From positions 1-64,000 of the forward strand of contig DCFX01000019.1 in NCBI GenBank assembly GCA_002314445.1: a DNA stretch of 64,000 nt, given 5' to 3'. The position numbers were made by a program, and so were the translations under genes. This DNA comes from Treponema sp. UBA1793. Lineage in GTDB: Bacteria; Spirochaetota; Spirochaetia; Treponematales; Treponemataceae. Under the pieces are notes generated by a model that saw nothing but the letters and a program-made list of their open reading frames with translations, searched no databases and was not told the DNA's origin. Of the stretch, positions 25,312 to 34,407 are shown piece after piece. Within the stretch, counting starts at the first letter, position 1. Every line of letters begins with the position of its first letter.

Positions 25312-26814
25312 TTATTCCTCGTCCTCTTTAAATTCAAACTCGACACCACACTTCGGACAATGTGTCATATCAAGTGTAATTACTGCTCCGCATTCGGGAC
25401 AGTGATATACTTCCTCTCCATTCTGTTCAACAGGCTGTACTGACTCTTCATGAGTGTCAGTATCTGCAGCCGGAGCAGAAGCACTGTCTTCGTCTTCCAC
25501 AAATTCAACATTTTCCCGAATGATTTTATTAACAAAATCGATTTCTTCTTTGTTCAATCCGTCAATATTCTGCAGGGTACCTTTTTCATACGCCTCAATA
25601 AACTGTTCAATATCGTCTATGCCGGCAGTTTTCAGTATTTCAGCAACACGGGAATCGACTCCCGGAAGTTCGGCAACTGTTTTAATTTCATTGTACTCAG
25701 AATCCTCCTGAGTCTCATCGCTGAACAAACTCTGGGCAGTCTGCATCGTAACGCTTTCAGACAAATCCATTTCGGCAGCCTGTTCTTCCGTTTTAACATC
25801 GATGCTCCAGTCGCACAGTTTGTTGGCAAGCCGGACATTCTGCCCCTGTTTACCGATTGCAAGCGAGAACTGGCTTTCCTCAACAACTGCAAGAGCCTGC
25901 CGTTTCGACTGGTCAAGGATGACTACACGCAGTACCTGGGCCGGAGAAAGCGCATTCTTGATGAACACGGACGGATCGGGGTCATACTTGAGTATATCAA
26001 TTTTCTCGCCGAGCAGTTCGCGGATAACGTTCTGTATACGGACACCTTTGAGGCCGACGCATGCTCCCACAGGATCAACATCCTCGCGGTTTGAAGAAAC
26101 TGCTATTTTTGTGCGGTGGCCGGCATCACGCACGATTTTATTAATTTCAATTGTTCCGTCGGCAATTTCCGGAACTTCCATTTCTATAATTGAACGGACA
26201 AGCTCCTGATCGCTGCGGGAAAGAATAACCTGAAGTCCGGTTGAAGTGCGTTTCAGACCGACAATAAGAGCTTTAATGCGGTCATCCTTTTCATATTTCT
26301 CGCGAGGCGACTGATACTTTACCGGCAGAAGGCCTTCAAGCTTTCCTGCATTTCCGAGATCTACATAGATATCACCGTTGCGTTCATACTGACAGTAACA
26401 GACGACCATTTCGCCTATTTTATTCTTATATTCATTGTACAGCGTATCTTTATAACTTTCGTTTAATTCCTGATGTGCTGTCTGTTTTCCTGTCGTAACT
26501 GCAGTGCGGTCAAACGTTTTCGGATCTTCCAGAATGTCGATTTCATCTCCAATTTCGCATTCGCTGCTGAGCTTCGTTGCATCATCAAGCTCTATTTCCG
26601 TAACAGGGTCATACACCCCGTCAACAACAGTTTTACGTGAATAAATAGAAACATCCGACATGTCTTCGTTAAATTTAACAATTGCATTGTCTGCAGTACC
26701 GTATGTCCGTTTATACGCAGCCCTCAGTGCGTTCTCAATTATCGTCCTTACTGAATCCTCAGAATACCCTTTTTCCTGTATTAACTGGCGGATTGCTTCT
26801 GCCATTTCTGACAT
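25312..26814 (-). CDS. nusA: Transcription termination/antitermination factor NusA with a C-terminal zinc ribbon
   Basis: 500 residues. N-terminal RNA polymerase-binding domain (about 1-130), S1 domain (about 134-200, NEYKNKIGEMVVCYC), KH1 and KH2 (about 230-345; ILKYDPDPSVFIKNALSPA, LAIGKQGQNVRLA), an Asp/Glu-rich spacer, a helix-hairpin-helix repeat about 378-430, an acidic linker and a CxxC-x10-CxxC ribbon at 470-492 (C472, C475, C486, C489). The ribbon is not part of classical NusA. Binds RNA polymerase and RNA to modulate pausing. Located between rimP and infB. Confidence 0.94.
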   Translation of the reverse strand: MSEMAEAIRQLIQEKGYSEDSVRTIIENALRAAYKRTYGTADNAIVKFNEDMSDVSIYSRKTVVDGVYDPVTEIELDDATKLSSECEIGDEIDILEDPKTFDRTAVTTGKQTAHQELNESYKDTLYNEYKNKIGEMVVCYCQYERNGDIYVDLGNAGKLEGLLPVKYQSPREKYEKDDRIKALIVGLKRTSTGLQVILSRSDQELVRSIIEMEVPEIADGTIEINKIVRDAGHRTKIAVSSNREDVDPVGACVGLKGVRIQNVIRELLGEKIDILKYDPDPSVFIKNALSPAQVLRVVILDQSKRQALAVVEESQFSLAIGKQGQNVRLANKLCDWSIDVKTEEQAAEMDLSESVTMQTAQSLFSDETQEDSEYNEIKTVAELPGVDSRVAEILKTAGIDDIEQFIEAYEKGTLQNIDGLNKEEIDFVNKIIRENVEFVEDEDSASAPAADTDTHEESVQPVEQNGEEVYHCPECGAVITLDMTHCPKCGVEFEFKEDEE

Positions 26815-26825
26815 AGAAAACCTCC

Positions 26826-27284
26826 CTATATTTGTACAAACTTAGCTTTCGCTACATCTGCATAGTTCACGGTTTGTTCGCCGTTCTCCGTTTCCATTCT
26901 TAACGACACTTTGTCTGTACTGATAATTTTTCCGCAGATCCAGTCGTTGACAGTTCTGCTCCATACCCGCACCATACGGCCGATAAAAAACGCGAATTCT
27001 GCCGCATTCTTTATATTGCGGTCTATACCCGGCGATGTAAGTTCCATAGCAGTATCTTCTGTTTTTAACAACGCTTCAAGACGAGGCTGCAGCGCATGAT
27101 GAACTTTTGCGCAGTCCTCAACACCTATATTTTTTTCCGGATTTTTTGCTGTAATGACTGCTGAAATTTTTGTCACGGTTTTTGCCGGAATAATTTTCAA
27201 CTCAACCAGATAAAATCCAAGACCTTCAACGAGAGGGGCGCATTCAGAATAATGCGGAATACTGTCAAACGAAATATAATCCAC
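26826..27284 (-). CDS. rimP: Ribosome maturation factor RimP
   Basis: 152 residues from a GTG start (27284), with AGGTGG (27288-27293) just upstream. Two-domain RimP pattern: an N-terminal alpha/beta part (APLVEGLGFYLVELKI, NIGVEDCAKVHHALQPRL) with the family motif ELTSPGIDRNIKNAAEF, then the C-terminal SH3-like part (GRMVRVWSRTVNDWICGKII). It aids 30S assembly. First gene of its operon. Confidence 0.9.
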   Translation of the reverse strand: MDYISFDSIPHYSECAPLVEGLGFYLVELKIIPAKTVTKISAVITAKNPEKNIGVEDCAKVHHALQPRLEALLKTEDTAMELTSPGIDRNIKNAAEFAFFIGRMVRVWSRTVNDWICGKIISTDKVSLRMETENGEQTVNYADVAKAKFVQI

Positions 27285-27298
27285 TTGCCACCTGTTAT

Positions 27299-27327
27299 AA
27301 AAAAAAAGACCCGTTTGTCACGAGTCC
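27299..27327 (-). terminator. Attenuator-like intrinsic terminator in the rimP-nusA-infB leader
   Basis: Minus strand GGACTCGT, loop GACAA, ACGGGTCT (8 bp with G-U pairs), then a run of nine T ending five bases before the rimP SD. The upstream neighbour is divergent, so no other minus-strand gene could use this terminator. It lies about 25 bases after the predicted transcription start and so probably controls read-through into the operon that encodes NusA. Confidence 0.75.
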
Positions 27328-27358
27328 ATTCTAAAGCATAATTAAAATGTACAAACTC

Positions 27359-27387
27359 ATCATACAGGAATCATCTATAAATGTCAA
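27359..27387 (-). promoter_or_regulatory. Sigma70-type promoter of the rimP-nusA-infB-rbfA-truB operon
   Basis: Minus strand TTGACA (27382-27387), a 17-base spacer, TATGAT (27359-27364). Predicted start near 27352, giving a leader of about 68 bases with the attenuator-like hairpin. Confidence 0.75.
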
Positions 27388-27470
27388 CAGTGGTAAAGTT
27401 TTTTTAATCAGCTTGTGTTATTCTATAAGGTGTTATATACTACATGCACAATTTAATAACAACAACCATA

Positions 27471-27486
27471 TGTTATAGTAATAACA
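27471..27486. other. Inverted repeat upstream of the solute-binding protein gene
   Basis: TGTTAT-AGTA-ATAACA, perfect 6-bp arms, 51 bases upstream of the 27537 start. Further TGTTAT/ATAACA half-sites occur at about 27430 and 27455. A possible operator cluster; A/T-richness weakens the case. Confidence 0.35.
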
Positions 27487-27536
27487 AATTATGATATAAA
27501 AAATTAACTTATATATCATTATCAAAGGACTTAAAA

Positions 27537-29090
27537 ATGAACAGAAAAAAGAATCTTGTGTCCATCCTGACAGTTTTAATGCTTACCATCTTTACGTCAT
27601 GCAGCAAAAAAGAAATGAAACAAAGGGATAATCTGTCGCATCATGTCATTATTACATACATGACGACAGGAAACAAACCGACGAACAGCGCAACGGAGGA
27701 AATGCTTCAGAAGCTGAATGCAATACTGACAAAAAAAGTAAATGCTGAACTCGAAATTTATTACATTCCCTGGAACGACTATCTTACTAATTACGATTTA
27801 AAACTTGCAGAAATGGACGGCTCTGTCGATTTAATCGGAACAGCCTCCGACTGGCTTGATGCATGGACCAATGTGAAGCTCGGAACTTTCATGCCCCTTT
27901 CTCCCGACATGATAGAAAAGTATGCCCCTCAAACATGGAAAACAGTTTCAAAAGAACACTGGAATATGTGCAGTATGAACGGGATGGTATATCTCATTCC
28001 TGAAGACAATTACGCGCAGTGGATAAACCACGGTTTTATGTATCGGGGAGACTGGGCAAAAGAAGCGGGCCTGAACGGCGTTCACAGCTGGGAAGACCTG
28101 ACAAAATATTTTTCCTATATTCGTTCGGAAAAACCGGGCATCATTCCTTGGGACAGTAATGCATCCGAAAGTACTTATCAGGGAAGCGGGTATATCGAGT
28201 CTAAAAGCGATTATATTGTTCTTGACGGAATTTCGTCATTCAGCATGTTCGGCGTGCACAGAAATAATTTAACAAAACTGTATTCTCCATTCTACGAGGG
28301 CAGCGAGCTTGTAAATTATGCGAAGCTTATGAAGCAATGGGATAAGATGGGTGTCTGGCCTAAAAACGTCCTGCAGAGCACTGCGGGAAACAACGACAAC
28401 CGCACGGAATTTTACGAAGGGAAAACGGCAGTCGAGCAGCACCACACTCAGACATGGTATACACAGGTACGGCCAGAGATGGAAGAACGTCACCCCGGTT
28501 CCGACTGCGAATTTTTCTGGTTCGGAGAAGAATCGGGTAATATAACGACAATGACAATTACGCACGGAGCGATGGCGGTTTCAGCTGCTTCAAAATATCC
28601 TGAACGCGCACTCATGGTTTATGATCTCCTCCGCAACGACAAAGAATGCTACGATCTTTTCAACTACGGTATTGAAGGCAGGCAGTATGTCATTACGCAG
28701 AACGGCTACCGCAGTAAGCCGGCAGGTTTCAATTCCCAGAAAGACACGATTATCACAAACTACTGGTGGGGACGCAACGATGCGCTGGAAATCCGCGACT
28801 CGCATACAGCATGGGACAAGTTCGATGAACTTTCAAAAATATACAACGAGAAAAAAATCGATTATCCGTACAGTCAGATTGTCTGGAATGTCAGCGGCAT
28901 CAGCAGGGAACTTGCAAATATTGCAGATGTCTGGGCACTGTATATGCCGCATATATGTTACGGCAAAATGGACGATCCGGAATCATATGTTGCAGACTTC
29001 AGGGCTGCTTTAAAAAAGGCCGGAGTCGAAACGGTCATTGCAGATCTCCAGAAGCAGATCGACGATTTTAATGCTCAGCAAAATAAATAG
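27537..29090 (+). CDS. Sugar-type extracellular solute-binding lipoprotein
   Basis: 517 residues. Lipoprotein signal with Cys at about 22 (TIFTSCSKK). The overall size and motifs (a TTGNKPTNSATEEMLQKLN start, WNDYLTNYDLKLAEMDGSVD, YNEKKIDYPYS near the end) fit family 1 binding proteins of the LplA kind, which bind oligosaccharides in Firmicutes and spirochaetes. No permease genes are nearby. The next gene, 43 bases on, is a chemoreceptor, so this protein may present its ligand to the receptor as well as, or rather than, to a transporter. SD AAAGGA. The ligand cannot be told from sequence. Confidence 0.82.
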   Translation: MNRKKNLVSILTVLMLTIFTSCSKKEMKQRDNLSHHVIITYMTTGNKPTNSATEEMLQKLNAILTKKVNAELEIYYIPWNDYLTNYDLKLAEMDGSVDLIGTASDWLDAWTNVKLGTFMPLSPDMIEKYAPQTWKTVSKEHWNMCSMNGMVYLIPEDNYAQWINHGFMYRGDWAKEAGLNGVHSWEDLTKYFSYIRSEKPGIIPWDSNASESTYQGSGYIESKSDYIVLDGISSFSMFGVHRNNLTKLYSPFYEGSELVNYAKLMKQWDKMGVWPKNVLQSTAGNNDNRTEFYEGKTAVEQHHTQTWYTQVRPEMEERHPGSDCEFFWFGEESGNITTMTITHGAMAVSAASKYPERALMVYDLLRNDKECYDLFNYGIEGRQYVITQNGYRSKPAGFNSQKDTIITNYWWGRNDALEIRDSHTAWDKFDELSKIYNEKKIDYPYSQIVWNVSGISRELANIADVWALYMPHICYGKMDDPESYVADFRAALKKAGVETVIADLQKQIDDFNAQQNK

Positions 29091-29133
29091 AAAACAGGAA
29101 CAGGCTGGACTTGTTCTTTTACAGGGAGTTACC

Positions 29134-31248
29134 ATGAAAAATACTATCGAAAATCAAAATACATATACACAGAAAAAAAAGCTTATAAATATTATTATAT
29201 CAACGATTGTACTGCTGTTTGTCCTGCTCGACGGAATTCAGATATTTGTCTCTTCCCGTATGTCGAAATCATCGACAGGAAAAAGTTACGGCATGAACTG
29301 CGAACAGATTACGCAGTCGTATTCACTTATGCTTACAAACAGAATCAACATGTACCTCCGGGAAGTCCGGGTATACATTGAATCTGATGTAGTCCAGACA
29401 CAGAACGTCGACGAAATTATTTCGTGGATGTGCAGAAGGGTTGACAGAAAAAGTCCGAATATGGATGCCGTACTCTTCTGTACGCCCGACGGCACAGGAT
29501 ACCGTGACGACGGCACAAAGACTGACGTGCGCTCAGAATCGTTCTTTCAGGCAATCATGAAAGACGGCAAATATGAATACGTGGATAACCCGGAAACAGA
29601 CCCCGTCACAGGCAAAGCTATTATTCATGTTGCACAGATTGTCATTGTAAGGGGAAAGAAGCTCGGCATATTTGCAGGTGTCTACCCGTTCAGCGCAATT
29701 CAGAAAATCGTCGGGAACATACAGCTCGGTGAAACGGGAAACGCGTGGCTTCTTGCAGGTACGGGTCTTGCCGTATCCTATCCCGTAAACGGTTTTTCGA
29801 TGCAGAAAAATTTTCTTACAGACCTTGATGAGGAACACAAGGAGCTGGCTGCTGTTGCAGAGAAAATGTGCAGGGGCGAAACGGGAAGCAGCTGGGTGTA
29901 TAACTTTTCAGGCGGAAAAGATTTCGTTACATACACTCCCGTCGAAAACACGCCATGGAGTCTGGGATTCAATATCGGTGAAAGCCAGATATACAAAACA
30001 GGAAACGACCTTGCCATAATGATGATAATTGCGGCAGTTATCATTGCAGCCATTCTCGTCATCTCAAGCGGCATACTCATCTATCATCTGCTTCACCCGC
30101 TGCAGATTGTAGAAAAGACAATAAACGGCATAGCGTCGGGAAATGCGGACCTCACAAAACGGATCACCGTAACGGTAAATAACGAAATCGGTTCCATCGT
30201 AACGGGTTTTAATAATTTCACGGAAAAACTTCAGACGATCGTGTCGGAACTTAAAAAATCAAAGCTTGTTCTTGAGAAGACAGGACAGAACCTCCATGCA
30301 AGCACAGCCGATTCTTCATCCGCCATTGCTGATATAAAAAACAGCATAACAGAAACGAACAGCCGCATCACGGAACAGTCGTCGGGTGTGCAGACAACAT
30401 CGGGGGCGGTAAACGAAATCGCATCGAATATTTCGTCCCTTGAACGCATGATAGAGACACAGGCTGCAAGCGTTACGCAGGCTTCCGCATCAGTTGAAGA
30501 GATGATCGGCAATATTGAAGCTGTCAATTCGTCTGTCGAAAAAATGGCAGCGTCGTTTGCAGCTCTTGAAGAACGCGCACTTGACGGGCTGAATAAACAG
30601 GAAAACGTCCACGAACGCATCCAGCAGATAGAAAGCGAATCCGATATGCTTCAGGAAGCGAATCAGGCAATTGCGAGCATCGCGGGACAGACAAACCTGC
30701 TCGCCATGAATGCAGCTATTGAAGCCGCGCACGCCGGTGAAGCAGGAAAGGGATTCAGCGTCGTTGCCGACGAAATACGCAAACTATCGGAAACGTCGAC
30801 AGTTCAGTCAAAGACAATCGGCAACCAGCTTAAGCGCATCAGAGAGTCGATTACAAGTGTCGTGGCAGCATCGAAAGAGTCCGAAGCGGCATTCAGCACC
30901 GTATCCGCAGGCATTAAAAGCACGGACGAAATAGTCCGCCAGATAAAGAATGCAATGGATGAACAGAGAGAAGGTTCAAAACAGATCACTGCCGCGCTGC
31001 ACGATATGAACGACAGTACGGCCGAAGTTCATACAGCATCATCCGAAATGTCGATCGGAAACAGGCAGATTCTGGACGAAGTAAAAAAACTGCAGGACAG
31101 CACGATGGGCATAAAATCGTGTATGGACGAAATGCTTTCCAGTGCCCGGAAAATCGACGAAACGGGACAGACGCTTGCAGACATTTCCGCAAATGTCGAG
31201 CAGACTATCGGGCTCATCGGTACTCAGATAGATCAGTTTAAAGTCTGA
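29134..31248 (+). CDS. Methyl-accepting chemotaxis protein with periplasmic Cache domain
   Basis: 704 residues from the ATG at 29134 (GGGAG upstream). Membrane helix about 17-39; periplasmic double-Cache region about 55-290 ([35 protein letters not shown]); second membrane helix about 293-320; HAMP about 318-372; signalling domain about 400-704 with the hairpin tip [20 protein letters not shown] and then [14 protein letters not shown]. No C-terminal pentapeptide is visible. It signals through CheA/CheW. It follows the solute-binding protein gene directly and probably shares its transcript. Confidence 0.93.
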   Translation: MKNTIENQNTYTQKKKLINIIISTIVLLFVLLDGIQIFVSSRMSKSSTGKSYGMNCEQITQSYSLMLTNRINMYLREVRVYIESDVVQTQNVDEIISWMCRRVDRKSPNMDAVLFCTPDGTGYRDDGTKTDVRSESFFQAIMKDGKYEYVDNPETDPVTGKAIIHVAQIVIVRGKKLGIFAGVYPFSAIQKIVGNIQLGETGNAWLLAGTGLAVSYPVNGFSMQKNFLTDLDEEHKELAAVAEKMCRGETGSSWVYNFSGGKDFVTYTPVENTPWSLGFNIGESQIYKTGNDLAIMMIIAAVIIAAILVISSGILIYHLLHPLQIVEKTINGIASGNADLTKRITVTVNNEIGSIVTGFNNFTEKLQTIVSELKKSKLVLEKTGQNLHASTADSSSAIADIKNSITETNSRITEQSSGVQTTSGAVNEIASNISSLERMIETQAASVTQASASVEEMIGNIEAVNSSVEKMAASFAALEERALDGLNKQENVHERIQQIESESDMLQEANQAIASIAGQTNLLAMNAAIEAAHAGEAGKGFSVVADEIRKLSETSTVQSKTIGNQLKRIRESITSVVAASKESEAAFSTVSAGIKSTDEIVRQIKNAMDEQREGSKQITAALHDMNDSTAEVHTASSEMSIGNRQILDEVKKLQDSTMGIKSCMDEMLSSARKIDETGQTLADISANVEQTIGLIGTQIDQFKV

Positions 31249-31924
31249 TATTTGCACTGACGAACGACAGCATATGTTCGGGCATCGGTACGGTAAATAC
31301 TTCATGCCCTGCTGCATCCGCCGTATCCCGGCCGGCGGCAGGGATACTCAGAGATACTGATGCAAGCATAAGGCGTTTTACTCCTGCCGCTTTTCTGAGC
31401 AGCTTGTTCTGCCTGAAATTGCCGTGCTGGTCGTCACCCGCTATAGGACAACCGAGCTTTGCAAGATGTATGCGTATCTGGTGCATGCGCCCCGTTTCAA
31501 GCGTAAGATGAACAAGCGACACGGGGAGCACAGTACCGTCGCTGCACGGTACACTCCCCTCTCCTGTTACCATATAGTGCGTCACTGCTTTTTTTTCATC
31601 TTTATGCTGCACGATTTCTTCCGCAATAATCCCGCTTTTTTTTGCAGGCTTCCCAATGCACACGGCATCGTATTCTTTGCGGACTTCATGTCCTGCGATG
31701 AGTTTTGTCCATTTTGCAGCGGCAGCGGGAGATTTTGCCACAACCATAAGTCCCGCCGTGTCCTGATCGAGTCTGTGTACCAGGTATACTTTGTATCCGG
31801 TCTGTTCTGAAAAAACTTTATCGAGCGGATTGGAAATACCTTCGCCTCCCTGGACTGCAATACCTGCCGGTTTATTCACTATAAGAATTTCATTATTTTC
31901 ATATATAACTGGAATGCTTTTCAT
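31238..31924 (-). CDS. RluA/RluD-family RNA pseudouridine synthase
   Basis: 228 residues. Catalytic motif VHRLDQDTAGLMVVAKSP with the nucleophile Asp, N-terminal YENNEILIVNKPAGIAVQGG, and TGRMHQIRIHLAKLGCPIAGD. There is no S4 domain, so it is closer to the short RluA/TruC branch. The target position cannot be told. It converges on the chemoreceptor gene, with the two stops overlapping by 11 bases. Confidence 0.88.
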   Translation of the reverse strand: MKSIPVIYENNEILIVNKPAGIAVQGGEGISNPLDKVFSEQTGYKVYLVHRLDQDTAGLMVVAKSPAAAAKWTKLIAGHEVRKEYDAVCIGKPAKKSGIIAEEIVQHKDEKKAVTHYMVTGEGSVPCSDGTVLPVSLVHLTLETGRMHQIRIHLAKLGCPIAGDDQHGNFRQNKLLRKAAGVKRLMLASVSLSIPAAGRDTADAAGHEVFTVPMPEHMLSFVSANIRL

Positions 31925-31953
31925 CCGAAATACTATAAACGAGGTACTTTAAA

Positions 31954-33138
31954 ATGGCAATAACCGGAAAACGCATTCTTATAATCGCAGCCGCAGCCCT
32001 GTCGCTTTTTTTATTCCCTGCTGTTGCGGAGCGGGTCACCGACGACACATACGGATGGAGTCTTGATTTACCCGAAGGATTCAAAATTGCAGACCATACA
32101 GACGACGGAATGTCGTACCTTTTCTCACATGATAAAACACATGTCTTTCTTGCAGTAAAGCTGTATGAAAAAGGAACGTATGATTCGGCAGCCCATGCGG
32201 TTGACGGTGCGATTGGAAAACTTCCGTCGGGAACGTGCGAAAAATCGCTTTTTACCTGGCGCCGCACAGACTGTGCGCTCGGTACATTCTCGATGCATCC
32301 CGGTACCACACAGTACAGCGGCTGGGCAGCAGGAGTCACACTGCCTGAAAAAGGGGCGCAGCTTGTACTCCTTTGCTATGCCGACAGTACGATAGAAAAG
32401 GATAACGAAAGGTTTATCATGTCGACCCTTAATTCGCTCGCTGTCGACCGCGGCAGCCTCTTTGAACCGGGTATTATCGCGGCGTTCGCCTATCCTCCGG
32501 CAGGAAAAAAAGACATAACGCTTTCGATCAACGGCCGTACCATACAGACACAAATTGACGGCGACGACATTGCAGCTGCAGACTTTGTCGTAAGCTGCGA
32601 ATATGCGGTTCTTTCACTGTATGCAGGCAGCGACAAATGGCAGAGCGCATGGCAGCGTTATTACCGTGCGCTTTTCCGCGACAGCTTCGGGCGGTTGAAA
32701 AAAGCGTCGTTCGATATAAACAGCGCTCTGCTCCCCGATGCAAAGAAGCTCAATCCTCTGCATTCTGACGAAGGAATGGCTCAGATTCTGCTTACCTGGA
32801 CGCAGGAATTCACCTATGCCCGTGAAAAAAACAGCGCAGATTTTACATCCCTGCCGGCGGCTCTCACCGGTTCGGGCTGTGACTGCGACAGCAGGAGCCT
32901 GCTTCTGTGCGTGCTGCTTGAAAACATGGATACAAAGACAGCGCTATTTGTCTCAAAGGAATACAGCCACGCCGTATTCGGAGCGGACGTCAAAGAGGTA
33001 TCACAGAAGGAAAATGCACGGATGAATGCAGGAGACACATCGTTCCTGCTCGGCGAAACGACTGCCCATGTGAACATGGGACTTATAGCGCAGGATATGG
33101 GAGACACATCCAAGTGGATTCCGGTACAGATGCCCTGA
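31954..33138 (+). CDS. Exported transglutaminase-like protein
   Basis: 394 residues with a signal peptide (ends FPAVAE). The first about 160 residues are a beta-rich domain (TYGWSLDLPEGFKIADHTDD) as seen in lipoprotein-like stress proteins. The second half contains a Cys-His pattern of the transglutaminase-like protease fold: Cys in GSGCDCDSRSLLLCVLL and His in SKEYSHAVFGAD; a third acidic residue is not clear. Starts 30 bases from the divergent pseudouridine synthase gene, with GAGG upstream. Probably a periplasmic peptidase or cross-linking enzyme specific to treponemes; substrate unknown. Confidence 0.6.
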   Translation: MAITGKRILIIAAAALSLFLFPAVAERVTDDTYGWSLDLPEGFKIADHTDDGMSYLFSHDKTHVFLAVKLYEKGTYDSAAHAVDGAIGKLPSGTCEKSLFTWRRTDCALGTFSMHPGTTQYSGWAAGVTLPEKGAQLVLLCYADSTIEKDNERFIMSTLNSLAVDRGSLFEPGIIAAFAYPPAGKKDITLSINGRTIQTQIDGDDIAAADFVVSCEYAVLSLYAGSDKWQSAWQRYYRALFRDSFGRLKKASFDINSALLPDAKKLNPLHSDEGMAQILLTWTQEFTYAREKNSADFTSLPAALTGSGCDCDSRSLLLCVLLENMDTKTALFVSKEYSHAVFGADVKEVSQKENARMNAGDTSFLLGETTAHVNMGLIAQDMGDTSKWIPVQMP

Positions 33139-33165
33139 TACGCAGAGCAGCTGTATATGGCAGGG

Positions 33166-33816
33166 TTATGCCTGAAGAAGGAGGTTGTACGCATCCAGCT
33201 TTGTACTTGCTGCTGCAAGGCTGTCGCGGAGTTCCTTTTTCTTGAGTTTTGCACTGAAATATGAAAGCGTCTTGAGATAATATGAATGCTGGTTGTATGC
33301 CGCTGCAATCATGAACAGCAGATTCACCGGAACATCGTCTATAGTCTGGAAATCGGCAATAGGCGTGCGGCATATGCCGACAGCCATGACAAGGTCGGTC
33401 ACCGACGAAAGGCGCACATGCGGAATCGCAATACCGCGGCCGATTGCCGTGGACATAAGTTCCTCGCGCTTGAGTATTTCCGCAATAAGTTCGTCTGCAT
33501 GTTTTACCTGCGGAGCTGTCGAAAGAGTATCAGCAAGTTCGACAAGTGCGTCATGCTTTGACGACTGGCTTACGAAAATAACGCGGTCAGGTGAAAGAAT
33601 ATTCTTTACCTGCACGGGAGTAACATCTGTTTGATTTTGTGATCCGGAAGAAAGCCTTTCATTAACCCATTTTTCTACTTCCGATTTTTTAAATCTCCAG
33701 ACTGTTCCTATCTTTCCGGCTGGGATTTCGCCTTTTTGAGCCCAGTCATACACAGTGCGGTCTGATACACGCAGATAATTTGCCACTTCCTCAATAGTGA
33801 GAATATTGTCTTCCAT
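33166..33816 (-). CDS. Fusion of an excisionase/MerR-type HTH domain and a PTS EIIA (PtsN-like) domain
   Basis: 216 residues from the ATG at 33816; a TTG six bases further upstream (33822) is nearer to the GGGAG and is an alternative start. Residues 1-55 are an excisionase-family helix-turn-helix (LTIEEVANYLRVSDRTVYDW, GKIGTVWRFKKSEVEKWV). Residues about 75-216 are a type 2 EIIA domain with the phospho-accepting His133 in GRGIAIPHVRL. The pairing suggests a DNA-binding regulator whose state follows phosphorylation by HPr, as spirochaetes have an incomplete PTS used for regulation. Upstream of cdd on the same strand but separated by about 98 bases. Confidence 0.85.
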   Translation of the reverse strand: MEDNILTIEEVANYLRVSDRTVYDWAQKGEIPAGKIGTVWRFKKSEVEKWVNERLSSGSQNQTDVTPVQVKNILSPDRVIFVSQSSKHDALVELADTLSTAPQVKHADELIAEILKREELMSTAIGRGIAIPHVRLSSVTDLVMAVGICRTPIADFQTIDDVPVNLLFMIAAAYNQHSYYLKTLSYFSAKLKKKELRDSLAAASTKLDAYNLLLQA

Positions 33817-33914
33817 AACCAAGTGAACTCCCGTTTTCAATATGCAAGTATTACGTCATTCTGCATCGTTTGCGATATTTTGTCAATATTTACAGTATTT
33901 TCGATTATATGACA

Positions 33915-34340
33915 TCATTTTTCATTATCTGTCGCAAGCTCATGAAGACTGTCATACGGGTACAGTTCACCAAGCGTTGTCCTGACTGTATTTTCCCATT
34001 TCGGCCCGAACACGACAGGCACGTCTGCCGGAGCAAATTCGGTAAGGACCTGACGGCATGCTCCGCACGGTCCTACAGGATAATCGGACTTCGGTGTTGC
34101 AATTGCAAGTGCACAGAACGATCTCCAGCCTGCAGCGGCTGCGGTAAACACCGCAGTGCGTTCTGCACAGTTTGTAAGACCGTACGAACGGTTTTCTATA
34201 TTTGCTCCGGTAATGACTGTGCCGTCCGACATAAGAAGCGCGGCTCCGACCGGAAAATGGGAATACGGTGAATACGATTTATCTGACGCATTGAACGCCG
34301 AATCATACAAGTCTTTCATCTGTTCTTCTGATATATTCAA
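33915..34340 (-). CDS. cdd: Cytidine deaminase
   Basis: 141 residues, a normal length for the homotetrameric enzyme. Zinc site and catalytic Glu in NCAERTAVF, and the PCGACRQVL motif; N-terminal SYSPYSHFPVGAALL and GANIENRSYGLTNC. Converts cytidine and deoxycytidine to uridine and deoxyuridine in pyrimidine salvage. Diverges from the propeller gene. Confidence 0.93.
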   Translation of the reverse strand: MNISEEQMKDLYDSAFNASDKSYSPYSHFPVGAALLMSDGTVITGANIENRSYGLTNCAERTAVFTAAAAGWRSFCALAIATPKSDYPVGPCGACRQVLTEFAPADVPVVFGPKWENTVRTTLGELYPYDSLHELATDNEK

Positions 34341-34368
34341 ATTTTTTTACTCCTTAGATTTTTATTCC

Positions 34369-34397
34369 TTGACAGTCTCAAGTCATTATTATAGCAT
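34369..34397 (+). promoter_or_regulatory. Promoter placed to give a near-leaderless mRNA
   Basis: TTGACA (34369-34374), 17-base spacer, TAGCAT (34392-34397). Only ten bases separate the -10 box from the ATG at 34408, so the transcript would start about three bases before the codon. No SD is present. Confidence 0.6.
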
Positions 34398-34407
34398 ACT
34401 TTTCAAT

